Notes: generated by a model from the sequence alone, not told the origin. Counted from the first letter of the stretch, positions 17,561 through 26,544 are shown. The stretch: 64,000 bases of DNA from an uncultured Prevotellaceae bacterium (GCA_902780635.1 CACZGH010000008.1:1-64000); one strand, 5' to 3'. Made by a program: numbers and translations.

Positions 17561-17592
17561 TTGTGTGATGACATTTTTTTTGCCTACCTTTG
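17561..17592 (+). promoter_or_regulatory. Promoter of asnA
   Basis: TTG at 17561-17563 and TACCTTTG at 17585-17592 are 21 nt apart, with the ATG 25 nt further on. Confidence 0.7.
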
Positions 17593-17617
17593 CACCCTGA
17601 ATTGAATCAAAGCAAAA

Positions 17618-18655
17618 ATGGCAAAACTAATCAGACCGAAAAACTACCAGGCCCTGCTTGACATGAGGCAGACAGAGCAAGGTATCAAATTGATAAAAGA
17701 CTTCTTTCAGCAGAACTTGAGCACTGAACTGAGGTTGCACCGTGTCACCGCACCTCTCTTTGTACTCAAAGGACTAGGTATCAATGACGACCTTAATGGC
17801 GTGGAGAGAGCTGTCACTTTCCCTATCAAAGACCTGGGAGACGCACAGGCCGAGGTGGTGCATTCGCTAGCTAAATGGAAGAGGCTCACACTGGCTGAAC
17901 AACATATAGAACCGGGATATGGGGTTTATACGGATATGAACGCCATACGTGCCGATGAGGAGTTGGACAACATACACTCTCTCTATGTCGATCAATGGGA
18001 CTGGGAGGCGGTCATCACCCGGGAGCAGCGCACCGTAGCGTTTCTCAAGGATATCGTGCAGCGGCTCTATTGTGCCATTCGCCGCACAGAATACTTGGTG
18101 TGTGAGTCATACCCGCAAATCAAGTCTTTCCTGCCAGAGAAAATACATTTTATACATAGCGAACAACTCCTGCAGATGTATCCCGACATGACCGCCAAAG
18201 AGCGTGAGGATGCCATCTGCAAAAAATGGGGGGCTGTCTTTGTGATGGGTATTGGTGGCGAACTGTCAAATGGTCAGCCACATGACGGACGTGCGCCCGA
18301 CTACGACGACTGGTCGACAGTGGGAGAGGATGGTCTTAAAGGTCTCAATGGTGACATACTCATCTGGTATCCCATATTGGAGCGCTCTCTCGAACTCTCG
18401 TCGATGGGCATCCGTGTAGACCAGGAGGCATTGCTGCGACAGTTGAAAATATCAGGAAAGGAAGAGCGTGAACAGTTGTACTTCCATCAGCAGTTGCTCT
18501 CAGGACGTCTGCCACTGAGTGTCGGTGGTGGTATCGGGCAGAGCCGTCTTTGCATGATGCTGCTCCATAAAGCACATATCGGTGAAATCCAGGCCAGTAT
18601 TTGGTCGGAGCAGATGCGTGCGGAGTGTATCCAAGCAGGAATGCCATTGATATAG
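17618..18655 (+). CDS. asnA: Aspartate-ammonia ligase (asparagine synthetase A)
   Basis: The protein has 345 residues, close to the usual 330. It makes asparagine from aspartate, ammonia and ATP in the cytoplasm and has a class II aminoacyl-tRNA-synthetase fold. Typical stretches are 'TAPLFV' near 48, 'GINDDLNGVERAV', 'LHSLAKWKRL'-like text near 88-95 and 'YTDMNAIRADEE' near 108. The C-terminal 'GGGIGQSRLCMMLLHKAHIGEIQASIW' region matches synthetase motif 3. The ATG at 17618 follows a good promoter. The gene is monocistronic and converges on dnaX with 88 nt between stops; that gap contains TTCGC-rich repeats. Confidence 0.96.
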   Translation: MAKLIRPKNYQALLDMRQTEQGIKLIKDFFQQNLSTELRLHRVTAPLFVLKGLGINDDLNGVERAVTFPIKDLGDAQAEVVHSLAKWKRLTLAEQHIEPGYGVYTDMNAIRADEELDNIHSLYVDQWDWEAVITREQRTVAFLKDIVQRLYCAIRRTEYLVCESYPQIKSFLPEKIHFIHSEQLLQMYPDMTAKEREDAICKKWGAVFVMGIGGELSNGQPHDGRAPDYDDWSTVGEDGLKGLNGDILIWYPILERSLELSSMGIRVDQEALLRQLKISGKEEREQLYFHQQLLSGRLPLSVGGGIGQSRLCMMLLHKAHIGEIQASIWSEQMRAECIQAGMPLI

Positions 18656-18660
18656 CGAGT

Positions 18661-18741
18661 CGGTATTAGCTTTTCGCCATTCGCTTTTCGCCCTATGCGC
18701 ACACCGCACTGCACACCGAATACCGAATACCGAACAGCGAA
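18661..18741. repeat. TTCGC-rich short repeats between asnA and dnaX
   Basis: The gap contains 'GCTTTTCGCCATTCGCTTTTCG' type repeats (about 18669-18690) and three near copies of ACCGAATACCGAA (18715-18737). Similar TTCGC-rich text occurs at 54121-54300 and 57170-57230. No terminator is evident. Confidence 0.5.
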
Positions 18742-18743
18742 CT

Positions 18744-20543
18744 TCACACCATTTCTAGGTCGAGGCCGGTGCGCAATTGCTCGATGGCGGGATTGGACTT
18801 GCGCATCTCGTCGAAAATCTCTTTTTTAGTCAGAATGGGCTTCACCTCCTCTGCTTTGGCAAGGCGGGTGGTGAAGGTGATGTTGCCGTTGTGTAGCGCC
18901 AGTGCCATGGTCGAGCGGATGCGCCCTTTGATGCGGTCCACCTGCTCCAGCAGGGTGTGGTTGTCAATCACCAACTCGATGTGTGGATAGTCCACTATCT
19001 GTGGGGTGATATGCTTCAGACGTGCTGCGATGCCAGCCATCTGCTGGGGCATCCTGCCACACATGGCGATCCACTCACGCATCAGATCGTCTTGCGTAAA
19101 TTGTTTTTTCTCCTCTTTGTTGGAGATTTCTGGCTCTGCTGCCGCTTTCTTCGCATTTTTGTTTTCCTGCATGCTCTTAAACGACACAGAGATGCTGTTG
19201 AAGTTCAGCTTCGGAAGTGGCGTGACAGGACGGGATGTAGAAGGAGTGGAGGGCGCCACAGGGACGGTCTTTACTCTCAAAGTCTCAGGCTGGGGGGTAG
19301 CCGCCGGTTGCGCCACTGCCTGAGTGGTGCTTTGCAACCGACGTACAGTGCCGGCCACCTGCGATGCCGGACTCTGCTGACTGTTTGCTACCAGTTTCGT
19401 AAACAGGGTTTTCAGTCGTCGTGGGCGGCGCCCACTGCCAGGCGCCTCTTCCGCTTGGGTCACTTGGCTGATCTCTATCAGGGTAAGCTCCACCAATAGG
19501 CGCTTGTTGCTGCTCTGGCGGTAGGCGATGTCGCACTGGTTGCAGAAACGCAGCGCCTGATACAGCAACTGTTTGGGGCAGCGGCGTGCCTGGACAGCGA
19601 ATTTCTCACGTTGCCGGTCGCTCACCTCCAAGAGGGGGAGTGTCACAGGGTCTTGTGCCATCAGCACGTTGCGCACATGTTTGGCCAGACCATTGATGAG
19701 CTGACCACCGTCAAAGCCTTTGGATATCACCTGGTTGAGTAGGAGCATGATATCGGCCACCTTGTTCTCTATGCTGAGGTCGATGATCTTGAAGTAGTAC
19801 TCACTGTCCAGCACGTTGAGGTTTTCCACCACTTTCTCATATGTGAGCTGACCGCGGCAGAAACTCACACACTGGTCGAAGATGGACAGCGCGTCGCGCA
19901 TACCGCCATCGGCTTTTTCGGCTATCACTGTCAGCGCCTCCTCTTCATAGCTGATCCCTTCTTTCTCCGCCACCATCTTGAGATGGTTCACGATCTGGAG
20001 CACGTTCATGCGCTCGAAGTCATAGATCTGGCAACGGGAGATGATGGTAGGCAATATCTTGTGCTTCTCAGTGGTGGCCAAGATGAAAATCACATACGAG
20101 GGGGGCTCCTCCAAGGTCTTCAAGAAGGCGTTGAAAGCTGCTGCCGAGAGCATGTGTACCTCGTCGATGATAAACACCTTGTAGTGACCCAGCACAGGGG
20201 GCACACGGGTTTGGTCCATCAGGGCCTTGATGTGTTCCACACCATTGTTGCTCGCCGCGTCAAGCTCGAAGATGTTCAGGGAGCGTTGCTCGTTGAATGA
20301 ACGGCAGCTCTCGCACTCATCGCAGGCTTCCCCGTCAGGGGTAGGATGCTCACAGTTGATGGTCTTGGCAAAGATGCGCGCACAGGTGGTCTTGCCCACA
20401 CCACGAGGTCCGCAGAAAAGAAAAGCATGGGCCAGTTTGCCGCTTTTCACCGCATTCTTCAGCGTCGTGGTCAGTGATGACTGTCCCACCACGGCATCGA
20501 ATGTCGTCGGTCGGTATTTGCGTGCTGATACGATATATTCCAT
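18744..20543 (-). CDS. dnaX: DNA polymerase III subunit gamma/tau
   Basis: From the ATG at 20543 the protein has 599 residues. It is the clamp-loader ATPase of the replisome. It opens 'MEYIVSARKYRPTTFDAVVGQ', the canonical start. Walker A 'GPRGVGKTTCARI' is near residue 45, the zinc-binding cysteines lie at about 64-79 ('CEHPTPDGEACDECESC'), Walker B 'IIDEVHML' near 120 and the sensor 'TTEKHKI' near 155. Residues 370-490 form a Pro/Thr/Gln-rich linker and the last 120 residues are a tau-like C-terminal domain. The frame continues 60 codons upstream, but the promoter at 20652-20681 lies inside that extension, so the shorter start is preferred. Confidence 0.96.
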   Translation of the reverse strand: MEYIVSARKYRPTTFDAVVGQSSLTTTLKNAVKSGKLAHAFLFCGPRGVGKTTCARIFAKTINCEHPTPDGEACDECESCRSFNEQRSLNIFELDAASNNGVEHIKALMDQTRVPPVLGHYKVFIIDEVHMLSAAAFNAFLKTLEEPPSYVIFILATTEKHKILPTIISRCQIYDFERMNVLQIVNHLKMVAEKEGISYEEEALTVIAEKADGGMRDALSIFDQCVSFCRGQLTYEKVVENLNVLDSEYYFKIIDLSIENKVADIMLLLNQVISKGFDGGQLINGLAKHVRNVLMAQDPVTLPLLEVSDRQREKFAVQARRCPKQLLYQALRFCNQCDIAYRQSSNKRLLVELTLIEISQVTQAEEAPGSGRRPRRLKTLFTKLVANSQQSPASQVAGTVRRLQSTTQAVAQPAATPQPETLRVKTVPVAPSTPSTSRPVTPLPKLNFNSISVSFKSMQENKNAKKAAAEPEISNKEEKKQFTQDDLMREWIAMCGRMPQQMAGIAARLKHITPQIVDYPHIELVIDNHTLLEQVDRIKGRIRSTMALALHNGNITFTTRLAKAEEVKPILTKKEIFDEMRKSNPAIEQLRTGLDLEMV

Positions 20544-20651
20544 ATGGGTGTTGTTGAAAAGAAGGACGTCGGCAGGGCATCTGTCGCGAATAGCTGATAG
20601 CGAAATGCTCATACCCGTCAGGTTGAGACTTGCGAAACTTGTATTGAGTGA

Positions 20652-20681
20652 CAAAATTAGCATTATTTTTTCTAATGACAA
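20652..20681 (-). promoter_or_regulatory. Promoter of dnaX
   Basis: On the minus strand TTG (20681-20679) and TAATTTTG (20659-20652) are 19 nt apart. The predicted transcript start gives a leader of about 100 nt before the ATG at 20543, which argues against the longer reading frame. Confidence 0.6.
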
Positions 20682-20700
20682 AATAAAAATCCCATTTGAT

Positions 20701-20731
20701 TTGCAATTCTCTTTTACATTCACTACTTTTG
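20701..20731 (+). promoter_or_regulatory. Promoter of the ftsB-like gene and following run
   Basis: TTG at 20701-20703 and TACTTTTG at 20724-20731 are 20 nt apart, with the ATG 23 nt downstream. Confidence 0.72.
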
Positions 20732-20753
20732 CATGTTGAAATTGGAAATGTAA

Positions 20754-21083
20754 ATGTTTGACAAGATAAAAATAAGTAAGTTTTTACGTCGCTTCAAATA
20801 TATACTGGTCATAGTGCTCGGACTTGCCCTGCTCACTGTGATCGGAGAGAACAGCATGCTGCAAAGATACAAATACAATCAGCAGATCAGCGAGCTGCAG
20901 GAGGAGATAGAGAAACAGGAGGCCAAATACGTCAGTGACTCCATACGACTAAGCGAACTGGAGCGCAATCCCAATGCCATCAGGAAAATAGCACGTGAGC
21001 GCTATTTTATGAAAGCCGACGATGAGGATATCTTTGTCATGAGCGACGAAATAGCGGAGGAGACAGATGAAGCAGTTAAGTAA
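20754..21083 (+). CDS. FtsB/DivIC-type septum formation initiator
   Basis: The protein has 109 residues. One membrane segment (about 14-31, 'YILVIVLGLALLTVIGE') is followed by a coiled coil (about 38-70, 'QISELQEEIEKQEAKYVSDSIRLSELERNP'). The family signature is 'NPNAIRKIARERYFMKADDEDIFV'. FtsB/DivIC links FtsL and FtsQ at the division septum in the inner membrane. It is the first gene of a long co-directional run and overlaps the next gene by 17 nt. The assignment to the family is firm; the exact orthologue name is less so. Confidence 0.9.
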   Translation: MFDKIKISKFLRRFKYILVIVLGLALLTVIGENSMLQRYKYNQQISELQEEIEKQEAKYVSDSIRLSELERNPNAIRKIARERYFMKADDEDIFVMSDEIAEETDEAVK

Positions 21084-21471
21084 GACACAGAGTTGGATTT
21101 ATCTTATAGGCGGTGTGCTCATGACGGTGGGAGCCGGATGCTGCGCCATCCTGTGGCACCCTGAGTGGATGTGCTGGGTATACATCCTCGGCTCTCTGTT
21201 GTTTGTAGCCATGCAGGCGCAGCAGCGATACGAAGGACAGAATGCCACTATCCGACGGCTGAGAAAAATCATGCTCATCTCAGGAGTGCTTTTTATACTC
21301 GCTGGGGTCTCAATGGCCGATACGGCCTATCTCTTTTTACGCAGGTTTTTCTCCACAGTCACCTATATCCAGTTTTTCTACAACAAGTGGGTCATGCTGC
21401 TCCTCATAGCAGCCATTCTGCAACTCTATACGACACATAGAATATCCAATGAACTGGAGAAAGAATCCTAA
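21067..21471 (+). CDS. Small integral membrane protein of unknown function
   Basis: This 134-residue protein has four likely membrane segments, at about 10-30, 35-53, 66-86 and 100-118. The loops are short and basic ('QQRYEGQNATIRRLRKI'). It overlaps the ftsB-like gene by 17 nt, so the two are co-translated. I recognise no functional motif. Its place directly after an FtsB homologue is a recurring arrangement in Bacteroidota as far as I recall, but a role in division is only an inference. It ends before a short gap with a new promoter box. Confidence 0.8.
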   Translation: MKQLSKTQSWIYLIGGVLMTVGAGCCAILWHPEWMCWVYILGSLLFVAMQAQQRYEGQNATIRRLRKIMLISGVLFILAGVSMADTAYLFLRRFFSTVTYIQFFYNKWVMLLLIAAILQLYTTHRISNELEKES

Positions 21472-21540
21472 AAACATTTAAAAGTGAGTATAATATATTT
21501 AAAATGCCTCATTTTTTTTCCGAACTTCAGAAATTGATAT

Positions 21541-21548
21541 TACTTTTG
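21541..21548 (+). promoter_or_regulatory. Possible -7 box before the DUF4369 lipoprotein gene
   Basis: TACTTTTG lies 29 nt before the ATG; a TTG at the right distance is lacking. Confidence 0.4.
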
Positions 21549-21576
21549 TATTGAAGAAACATTCGATACCTGATCT

Positions 21577-22431
21577 ATGAGCAAGTTTTTTTACCTCTTT
21601 GCCACCGCAATGAGTTTTTTGACGATGACATCATGCCTCAATTCATACAACATTGAGGGCTCCTCTGACATTTCTGGCCTCGACAGCAGAATGATGTTCC
21701 TGAAGGCTGTCAAAAGCAACGAACTGAAGGATGTTGACTCCACGGAGATCATACATGGCAAGTTCAGCTTCACGGGCACCGTCGACTCTTCCAGAATAGG
21801 ATTTTTGATCATCGACAACAACAGCCAGCCTCTGCCGCTCGTCCTTGAGGACGGCGACATCAGGGTGCGTATCAACAACTCGAAGACGGAGTGGGGAGGT
21901 ACACCGCTCAATGACAAACTCTACAAATTCATGAAGACGCTCGACAGCCTCACGCTCCAGTCACGCGAACTGCAGCACGAGTATGACAGGGCTTTCATGG
22001 ACGGGGAGGACATGGCAGAAGTGGTGAAAAGACTCGGCCAGCAAAACCAAATGATCAATATGAGCCTCGACACGCTCTTCACACAGTCCATCTCCAACAA
22101 TTTTGACAACGTGCTCGGACCGGGACTTTTCATGATCGTGACATTAGGGCAGATGCCGGAGATGAGCCCATGGGTGGTGGAACTCATGAGCAAGGCCACC
22201 GACAACTTCAAAAACGACCCTTACGTGAAGAGGTATCTTGAAAACGCCAACCATCTGCAAAACATGCAAAACGGACTGGAGGCTCCTCCACAGCAACCAC
22301 AGGTGGTGCAAAGTCCGGTGCCACAGGAACAACAGGTACAGGTACAAACGAAGCCACTGCCCACACCTCCAACACCCAACGAACTGGCCCAGCCCGCCGA
22401 AGAGACGGCAAAAACCACTACCGACCAATAA
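21577..22431 (+). CDS. DUF4369-type lipoprotein
   Basis: The protein has 284 residues with a lipoprotein signal peptide (lipobox 'MTSC', Cys near 20). Residues 25-120 match the DUF4369 beta-rich domain often fused to thioredoxin domains in Bacteroidota ('MMFLKAVKSNELKDVDSTEIIHGKFSFTGTVD' in outline; 'IDNNSQPLPLVLEDGDIRVRI'). A helical part follows (125-235). No thioredoxin domain or CxxC is present. The C-terminus (240-284) is rich in Pro and Gln and looks disordered. Its stop overlaps the pyrC start (TAATG), so the two are translationally coupled. Function is unknown; it is probably anchored in the outer or inner membrane facing the periplasm. Confidence 0.85.
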   Translation: MSKFFYLFATAMSFLTMTSCLNSYNIEGSSDISGLDSRMMFLKAVKSNELKDVDSTEIIHGKFSFTGTVDSSRIGFLIIDNNSQPLPLVLEDGDIRVRINNSKTEWGGTPLNDKLYKFMKTLDSLTLQSRELQHEYDRAFMDGEDMAEVVKRLGQQNQMINMSLDTLFTQSISNNFDNVLGPGLFMIVTLGQMPEMSPWVVELMSKATDNFKNDPYVKRYLENANHLQNMQNGLEAPPQQPQVVQSPVPQEQQVQVQTKPLPTPPTPNELAQPAEETAKTTTDQ

Positions 22432-23777
22432 TGACCATACTGATTTCTAATGCTACGATTGTCAATGAAGGGAAAACGCTCAATGGACATCTCGTCATTG
22501 ATAATGAGGTAATCAGCAAGATATACCCACAGCAACAGACACCCCGCGGCGACTATGACCTCTGTATAGACGCCACGGGGTGTGTCGTCATGCCAGGAGT
22601 CATCGACACACACGTGCATTTCCGGGAACCGGGACTCACCGCCAAGGCCGACATCCAGAGTGAGAGCCGTGCCGCGGCTTGGGGTGGGGTGACTTCCTAT
22701 TTCGACATGCCCAACACGGTGCCACAGACCGTCACAGCACATGACCTGGAGGAGAAATTCGCGCTCGCCAGACAGAAAAGCAGCGTCAATTATTCATTCT
22801 TCCCCGGTGCTACAAACAACAACTCACAACTGTTTGAAACCCTGGATCCACACCGTATACCTGGCATCAAACTCTTTATGGGCTCTTCTACGGGCAATAT
22901 GTTGGTTGACCGTGAGGAGGCGCTGAGGGGAGTGTTTGCCCATGCTGGCCAATTGCCCATCGTGGCTCATTGTGAGGACACCGACATCATCAACCAGCGC
23001 ATGAGAGAAATGATGGACAAGTATGGGGAGGACCCCGATGTGACCTTTCATGCCGCCATCCGTTCCGAGGAGGCTTGCTATGCTTCTACGGCCAGGGCGG
23101 TGGCGTTGGCCAAAGAGTATGGCGCACACTTGCATGTGGCGCATCTCACCACCGCACGCGAACTGGAACTGTTTGAGCCTTGCCTTGACGAGGCGAAGGT
23201 GCCCTCCATCACAGCCGAGGCGGTCATCGCCCATCTCTATTTCACTGAGAAGGATGTCAAGGAGAAAGGAGCTTTGATCAAATGCAACCCGTCGGTCAAG
23301 ACACAGCATGACCGCGACACCTTGCGACAGGCACTCTGCGACGGACGCGTCTATACCGTGGCTACCGACCATGCGCCACATCGTCTCGCAGAGAAGCAGG
23401 GTGGATGCCGAAAGGCGGCCTCGGGCATGCCCATGGTGCAGTTCTCGCTGCCCGCCATGCTGCAGTTGGTCGACGAGGGGATGCTCTCCATAGAACGTGT
23501 CGTGCAATTGATGTGTCATCATCCGGCAAAGCTTTTCCAAGTGTCGCGACGCGGATTCCTACGAGAGGGCTATCAGGCCGATATCGCCATCGTGAGACCC
23601 GCCTCTCCCTGGCAGGTCACCGACGAGGTGATCCAAAGCAAATGTGGATGGAGCCCTATGTCCGGAAGGGTGTTCAACTGGCGCGTCGAGCATACGTTGT
23701 GCAATGGTCGTCTGGTCTATTCCAACGGACGGTTTGATGACCAAGTGCGGGGCCAGGAGATCAGATTCAGACAGTGA
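22431..23777 (+). CDS. pyrC: Dihydroorotase
   Basis: The protein has 448 residues. It closes carbamoyl-aspartate to dihydroorotate in pyrimidine synthesis. The metal-binding motif 'DTHVHFREPG' is near residue 60, 'FMGSSTGNML' near 150, and further zinc ligands are in 'IVAHCED' (near 182) and 'HLHVAHLTT' (near 237). 'VATDHAPH' near 310 carries the catalytic Asp, and 'KAASGMPMVQFSLPAML' follows. The length and motifs fit the class I (CAD-like/PyrC type 1) enzymes common in Bacteroidota. It overlaps the preceding lipoprotein gene by one base and is followed after 4 nt by the methionine synthase activation domain gene. Confidence 0.95.
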   Translation: MTILISNATIVNEGKTLNGHLVIDNEVISKIYPQQQTPRGDYDLCIDATGCVVMPGVIDTHVHFREPGLTAKADIQSESRAAAWGGVTSYFDMPNTVPQTVTAHDLEEKFALARQKSSVNYSFFPGATNNNSQLFETLDPHRIPGIKLFMGSSTGNMLVDREEALRGVFAHAGQLPIVAHCEDTDIINQRMREMMDKYGEDPDVTFHAAIRSEEACYASTARAVALAKEYGAHLHVAHLTTARELELFEPCLDEAKVPSITAEAVIAHLYFTEKDVKEKGALIKCNPSVKTQHDRDTLRQALCDGRVYTVATDHAPHRLAEKQGGCRKAASGMPMVQFSLPAMLQLVDEGMLSIERVVQLMCHHPAKLFQVSRRGFLREGYQADIAIVRPASPWQVTDEVIQSKCGWSPMSGRVFNWRVEHTLCNGRLVYSNGRFDDQVRGQEIRFRQ

Positions 23778-23781
23778 CGTC

Positions 23782-24603
23782 ATGAGGAGGCTGTTGGAGT
23801 ATACCGTCAGGGAGATCAGGCCGTATATCAACTGGGCCTATTTCTACCACGCATGGCAGGTCAATGGTACTCAACACGAGGGTCGGGAGGCGTTGCAGGC
23901 TGATGCTCAGAGGATGCTCGATGACTTCGACCGCGACTATTACACCAAGGCGGTGCTGATGTTGTGCGAGGCCAATAGCGATGGCGACGACATCGTGGTG
24001 GCGGGGAAAACCCGGATGCCGATGCTCAGGCAGCAGACTCCCGACAGCGGCGACCAGCCATGCTTGTGCTTGGCAGATTTCATCCGGCCTGTCTCTTCAG
24101 GCAAGGCCGACCAGATAGGACTGTTCGCCACCACCGTCGACAGGCGGATGGAGACAGAACATGTCGGCGACCCTTATACGAGAATGCTTGCTCAGACGCT
24201 GGCCGACCGGCTGGCGGAAGCGACGGCAGAACGTTTGCATGAGCAGGTGCGAAAAGACTTGTGGGGATATGGACGTGAGGAGCGGCTCACCATACCGCAG
24301 ATGCTCAGAGGGGAGTATGTGGGCATCAGACCCGCCGTAGGCTATCCCTCTATGCCCGACACGAGTGTCAATTTCATCTTGTCTGAACTCTTGAATATGC
24401 CGGAGATAGGCATACGACTCACAGAGAGTGGCGCCATGAGGCCACATGCCTCGGTCTCTGGACTCCTCATCGCACATCCCCGGGCATGTTATTTCAATCT
24501 GGGGCAGGTGGGAGATGACCAGTTGGCCGACTATGCCCGCAGGCGCGGACTGCCAGTGGCACTGGCAAGGCGGTTTCTGGAATCGGTATTAATCAACAGA
24601 TAA
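23782..24603 (+). CDS. Stand-alone methionine synthase activation (reactivation) domain protein
   Basis: From the ATG at 23782 the protein has 273 residues. The open frame reaches back to 23644 but that part overlaps pyrC. The sequence follows the MetH C-terminal activation domain: 'LEYTVREIRPYINWAYFYHAWQV' at the start, 'CLCLADFIRP' near 95, 'DRLAEATAERLHEQVRKDLWGY' near 145 and 'EYVGIRPAVGYPSMPDTSV' near 180, the SAM-binding 'RPAxGYPxxPD' motif. In E. coli this domain is part of MetH and reductively methylates oxidised cobalamin. Here it is a separate protein, presumably acting in trans on a MetH lacking it. No metH is in the window. Its stop overlaps the next start (TAATGA). Confidence 0.9.
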   Translation: MRRLLEYTVREIRPYINWAYFYHAWQVNGTQHEGREALQADAQRMLDDFDRDYYTKAVLMLCEANSDGDDIVVAGKTRMPMLRQQTPDSGDQPCLCLADFIRPVSSGKADQIGLFATTVDRRMETEHVGDPYTRMLAQTLADRLAEATAERLHEQVRKDLWGYGREERLTIPQMLRGEYVGIRPAVGYPSMPDTSVNFILSELLNMPEIGIRLTESGAMRPHASVSGLLIAHPRACYFNLGQVGDDQLADYARRRGLPVALARRFLESVLINR

Positions 24604-25772
24604 TGATAGCAAGAGCGATCTGGTTGTTTGTCCTATTAATCGCTGTGCCAGACTTCTGGATATACAAGCGATATTTACACCACAAGGGAAGGCCTTTGTG
24701 GGTGAAAGTCGTATGGGTGCTCCAGTCTATTTTACTGCTTGCTTTTACGGTTGTGTTGTTGACGATGCGTGACTTTTCACCACGGCCGCAGACACCTCTT
24801 AATATCTATTTGTTCATTCTTGGCCTGTGGACAGTGCCCAAAGCCATTTATGCTTTCTCCGACAGTATCGGACGGTTGATCCGCAGACGTTTTGCCTCTC
24901 GTATCAACTGGGGGGCGGTCATCGGGGGCATCCTGGCGCTCGGAGCCATTGAGGTCACCGTCGAGGGCAGTACGAGTGGATTCAGAGAATTGGAGGTCAA
25001 TAGGATGGATTATTACTCTGACCAGTTGCCCGCCAGTTTCGACGGCTATCGCATCGCGCTCTTCTCGGATATCCATCTTGGCAGTTACGAAGATGCCGAC
25101 AGCACCGTCCTCAACGCGGCTCTCGACAGCATACGCATGCTGAAACCCGACGCCATCTTCTTTCTCGGTGACATACAAAACACACAGCCTGCGGAGATAC
25201 GTGAGCATCTGTGGGCCTTAGGGCGCATTCAGGCGCGTGACGGCGTGTTCTCCATCATGGGCAACCACGATTATTCCAAATATTTTGGCGGCACACCAGA
25301 GGAGAAAGCCGCCAATGAGAGGGAGACAAAAGACTTGCAGCGGCAGTTAGGATGGCGGCTGCTGCTCAATGAGCACACCGTCTTGCGGCATGGCACAGAC
25401 TCCGTCTACATCGCAGGAGTGGAGGGCAATGAGGAGAAAAACTGCAAGGAGGGCCATGTGGACGTGCCTGTGGCGGTGGAGGGTATACCCGACAGTGTCT
25501 TCACCATCATGCTGGCTCACAACCCCCGCTATTGGAGGGCTGCCGTACTGCCGCACTCTCACGCACAACTCACACTCAGCGGACATACGCATGGTGGACA
25601 GGTGAGACTCTTCGGTATCTCGCCCACAGACATCATCTATCATGAAGATGAGGGGATGTATGAGCACGAGGGGAGGCATCTCTTTGTCACTAAAGGACTC
25701 GGCGCACTCATACCATTCCGCTATGGGGTGCCGGGAGAGGTCGTGCTTCTCACATTGCATCAATCGAAATAA
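24603..25772 (+). CDS. Membrane-anchored calcineurin-like metallophosphoesterase
   Basis: The protein has 389 residues. Residues 1-125 contain about four membrane segments ('AIWLFVLLIAVPDFWI', 'VWVLQSILLLAFTVVLL', 'IYLFILGLWTVPKAIYA', 'WGAVIGGILALGAIEV'). The catalytic domain (about 150-385) carries all dinuclear-metal motifs: 'FSDIHLGSY' near 154, 'FFLGDIQN' near 185, 'MGNHDY' near 219, 'MLAHNP' near 305 and 'SGHTHGGQVR' near 327. The membrane-plus-phosphoesterase layout resembles YkuE/YaeI-type proteins, some of which act on lipid phosphates. The true substrate is unknown. It is translationally coupled to the gene before it and lies 13 nt before the acyltransferase gene. Confidence 0.9.
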   Translation: MIARAIWLFVLLIAVPDFWIYKRYLHHKGRPLWVKVVWVLQSILLLAFTVVLLTMRDFSPRPQTPLNIYLFILGLWTVPKAIYAFSDSIGRLIRRRFASRINWGAVIGGILALGAIEVTVEGSTSGFRELEVNRMDYYSDQLPASFDGYRIALFSDIHLGSYEDADSTVLNAALDSIRMLKPDAIFFLGDIQNTQPAEIREHLWALGRIQARDGVFSIMGNHDYSKYFGGTPEEKAANERETKDLQRQLGWRLLLNEHTVLRHGTDSVYIAGVEGNEEKNCKEGHVDVPVAVEGIPDSVFTIMLAHNPRYWRAAVLPHSHAQLTLSGHTHGGQVRLFGISPTDIIYHEDEGMYEHEGRHLFVTKGLGALIPFRYGVPGEVVLLTLHQSK

Positions 25773-25785
25773 CCATTTCTCTATC

Positions 25786-26544
25786 ATGAAATATTTATAC
25801 CGGCTTTATCAAATCGTAGTGTTTATACCTATACTCGTGGTATGGACCATCATCATCGCACTGATGGTCATCATCGGATGTGCCATAGGAAACGGTCATT
25901 TCTGGGGCTATTATCCCGGGAAATGGTGGGCATGGGTCATCGTAAGGGTGCTCTTGCTCCCTGTCAAGGTGGAGGGAAAGGAACACCTGGAGCGCAATCA
26001 GTCGTATGTCTTTGTGTCCAATCATCAGGGTGCTTTTGACATCTTCCTTATTTATGGCTTCCTCAACCGCAATTTCAAGTGGATGATGAAATATCAGATA
26101 CAGAAGATACCCTTTGTGGGCGCAGCCTGCAAAGCAGCACACCATATCATGGTCGACAAGAGGGGACCCAAGAAAATCAAGGCTTCGTATGACCAGGCGC
26201 GCAAAGTGCTGCAAGATGGCATGTCGCTCGTCGTCTTCCCCGAGGGAGCACGGACTTTCACCGGACACATGGCACAATTCAAGCGGGGGGCCTTTGCTTT
26301 GGCAGACGAACTGCAGTTGCCTGTGGTGCCGCTCACCATCAACGGCTCTTTTAATGTCATGCCACGCACCCGCGACTGGCATTGGGTCACGTGGCATCCG
26401 CTCCGGCTCACCATCCACCAGCCCATTTATCCCATCGGCGAGGGCAGTGACAATGTGCAGGCTACGATGAACGACAGTTACAATGCCATCATGGGATCGC
26501 TCGTGCCGGAGTATCAGGGATATATCGAAAACCCTGACCAGTAG
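25786..26544 (+). CDS. 1-acyl-sn-glycerol-3-phosphate acyltransferase (PlsC family)
   Basis: From the ATG at 25786 the protein has 252 residues; a longer frame overlaps the phosphoesterase gene and was not chosen. A long N-terminal hydrophobic part (10-60) anchors it in the inner membrane. The catalytic motif 'SNHQGAFDIF' (HX4D) is near residue 80, the motif 'KRGPKKI' near 126 and the glycerol-phosphate-binding 'VVFPEGARTFTG' near 151. 'LPVVPLTINGSF' near 183 is the fourth conserved block. It should transfer an acyl chain to lysophosphatidate or a related lipid in phospholipid synthesis. The neighbouring phosphoesterase and glycosyltransferase fit a lipid or envelope context. Confidence 0.92.
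   Translation: MKYLYRLYQIVVFIPILVVWTIIIALMVIIGCAIGNGHFWGYYPGKWWAWVIVRVLLLPVKVEGKEHLERNQSYVFVSNHQGAFDIFLIYGFLNRNFKWMMKYQIQKIPFVGAACKAAHHIMVDKRGPKKIKASYDQARKVLQDGMSLVVFPEGARTFTGHMAQFKRGAFALADELQLPVVPLTINGSFNVMPRTRDWHWVTWHPLRLTIHQPIYPIGEGSDNVQATMNDSYNAIMGSLVPEYQGYIENPDQ

Noticed and set aside
19103..19109. Programmed frameshift in dnaX at a run of six A
   Set aside because: The A run is in the wrong register for an X-XXY-YYZ slip (codons read AAA AAA CAA) and no stimulatory hairpin is evident.
20544..20723. 60-codon N-terminal extension of dnaX
   Set aside because: The extension has no similarity to the family, and a good promoter lies within it.
25642..25785. Longer N-terminus of the PlsC-family protein
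   Set aside because: It overlaps the phosphoesterase gene in another frame and adds no family sequence; the ATG at 25786 directly precedes the membrane anchor.
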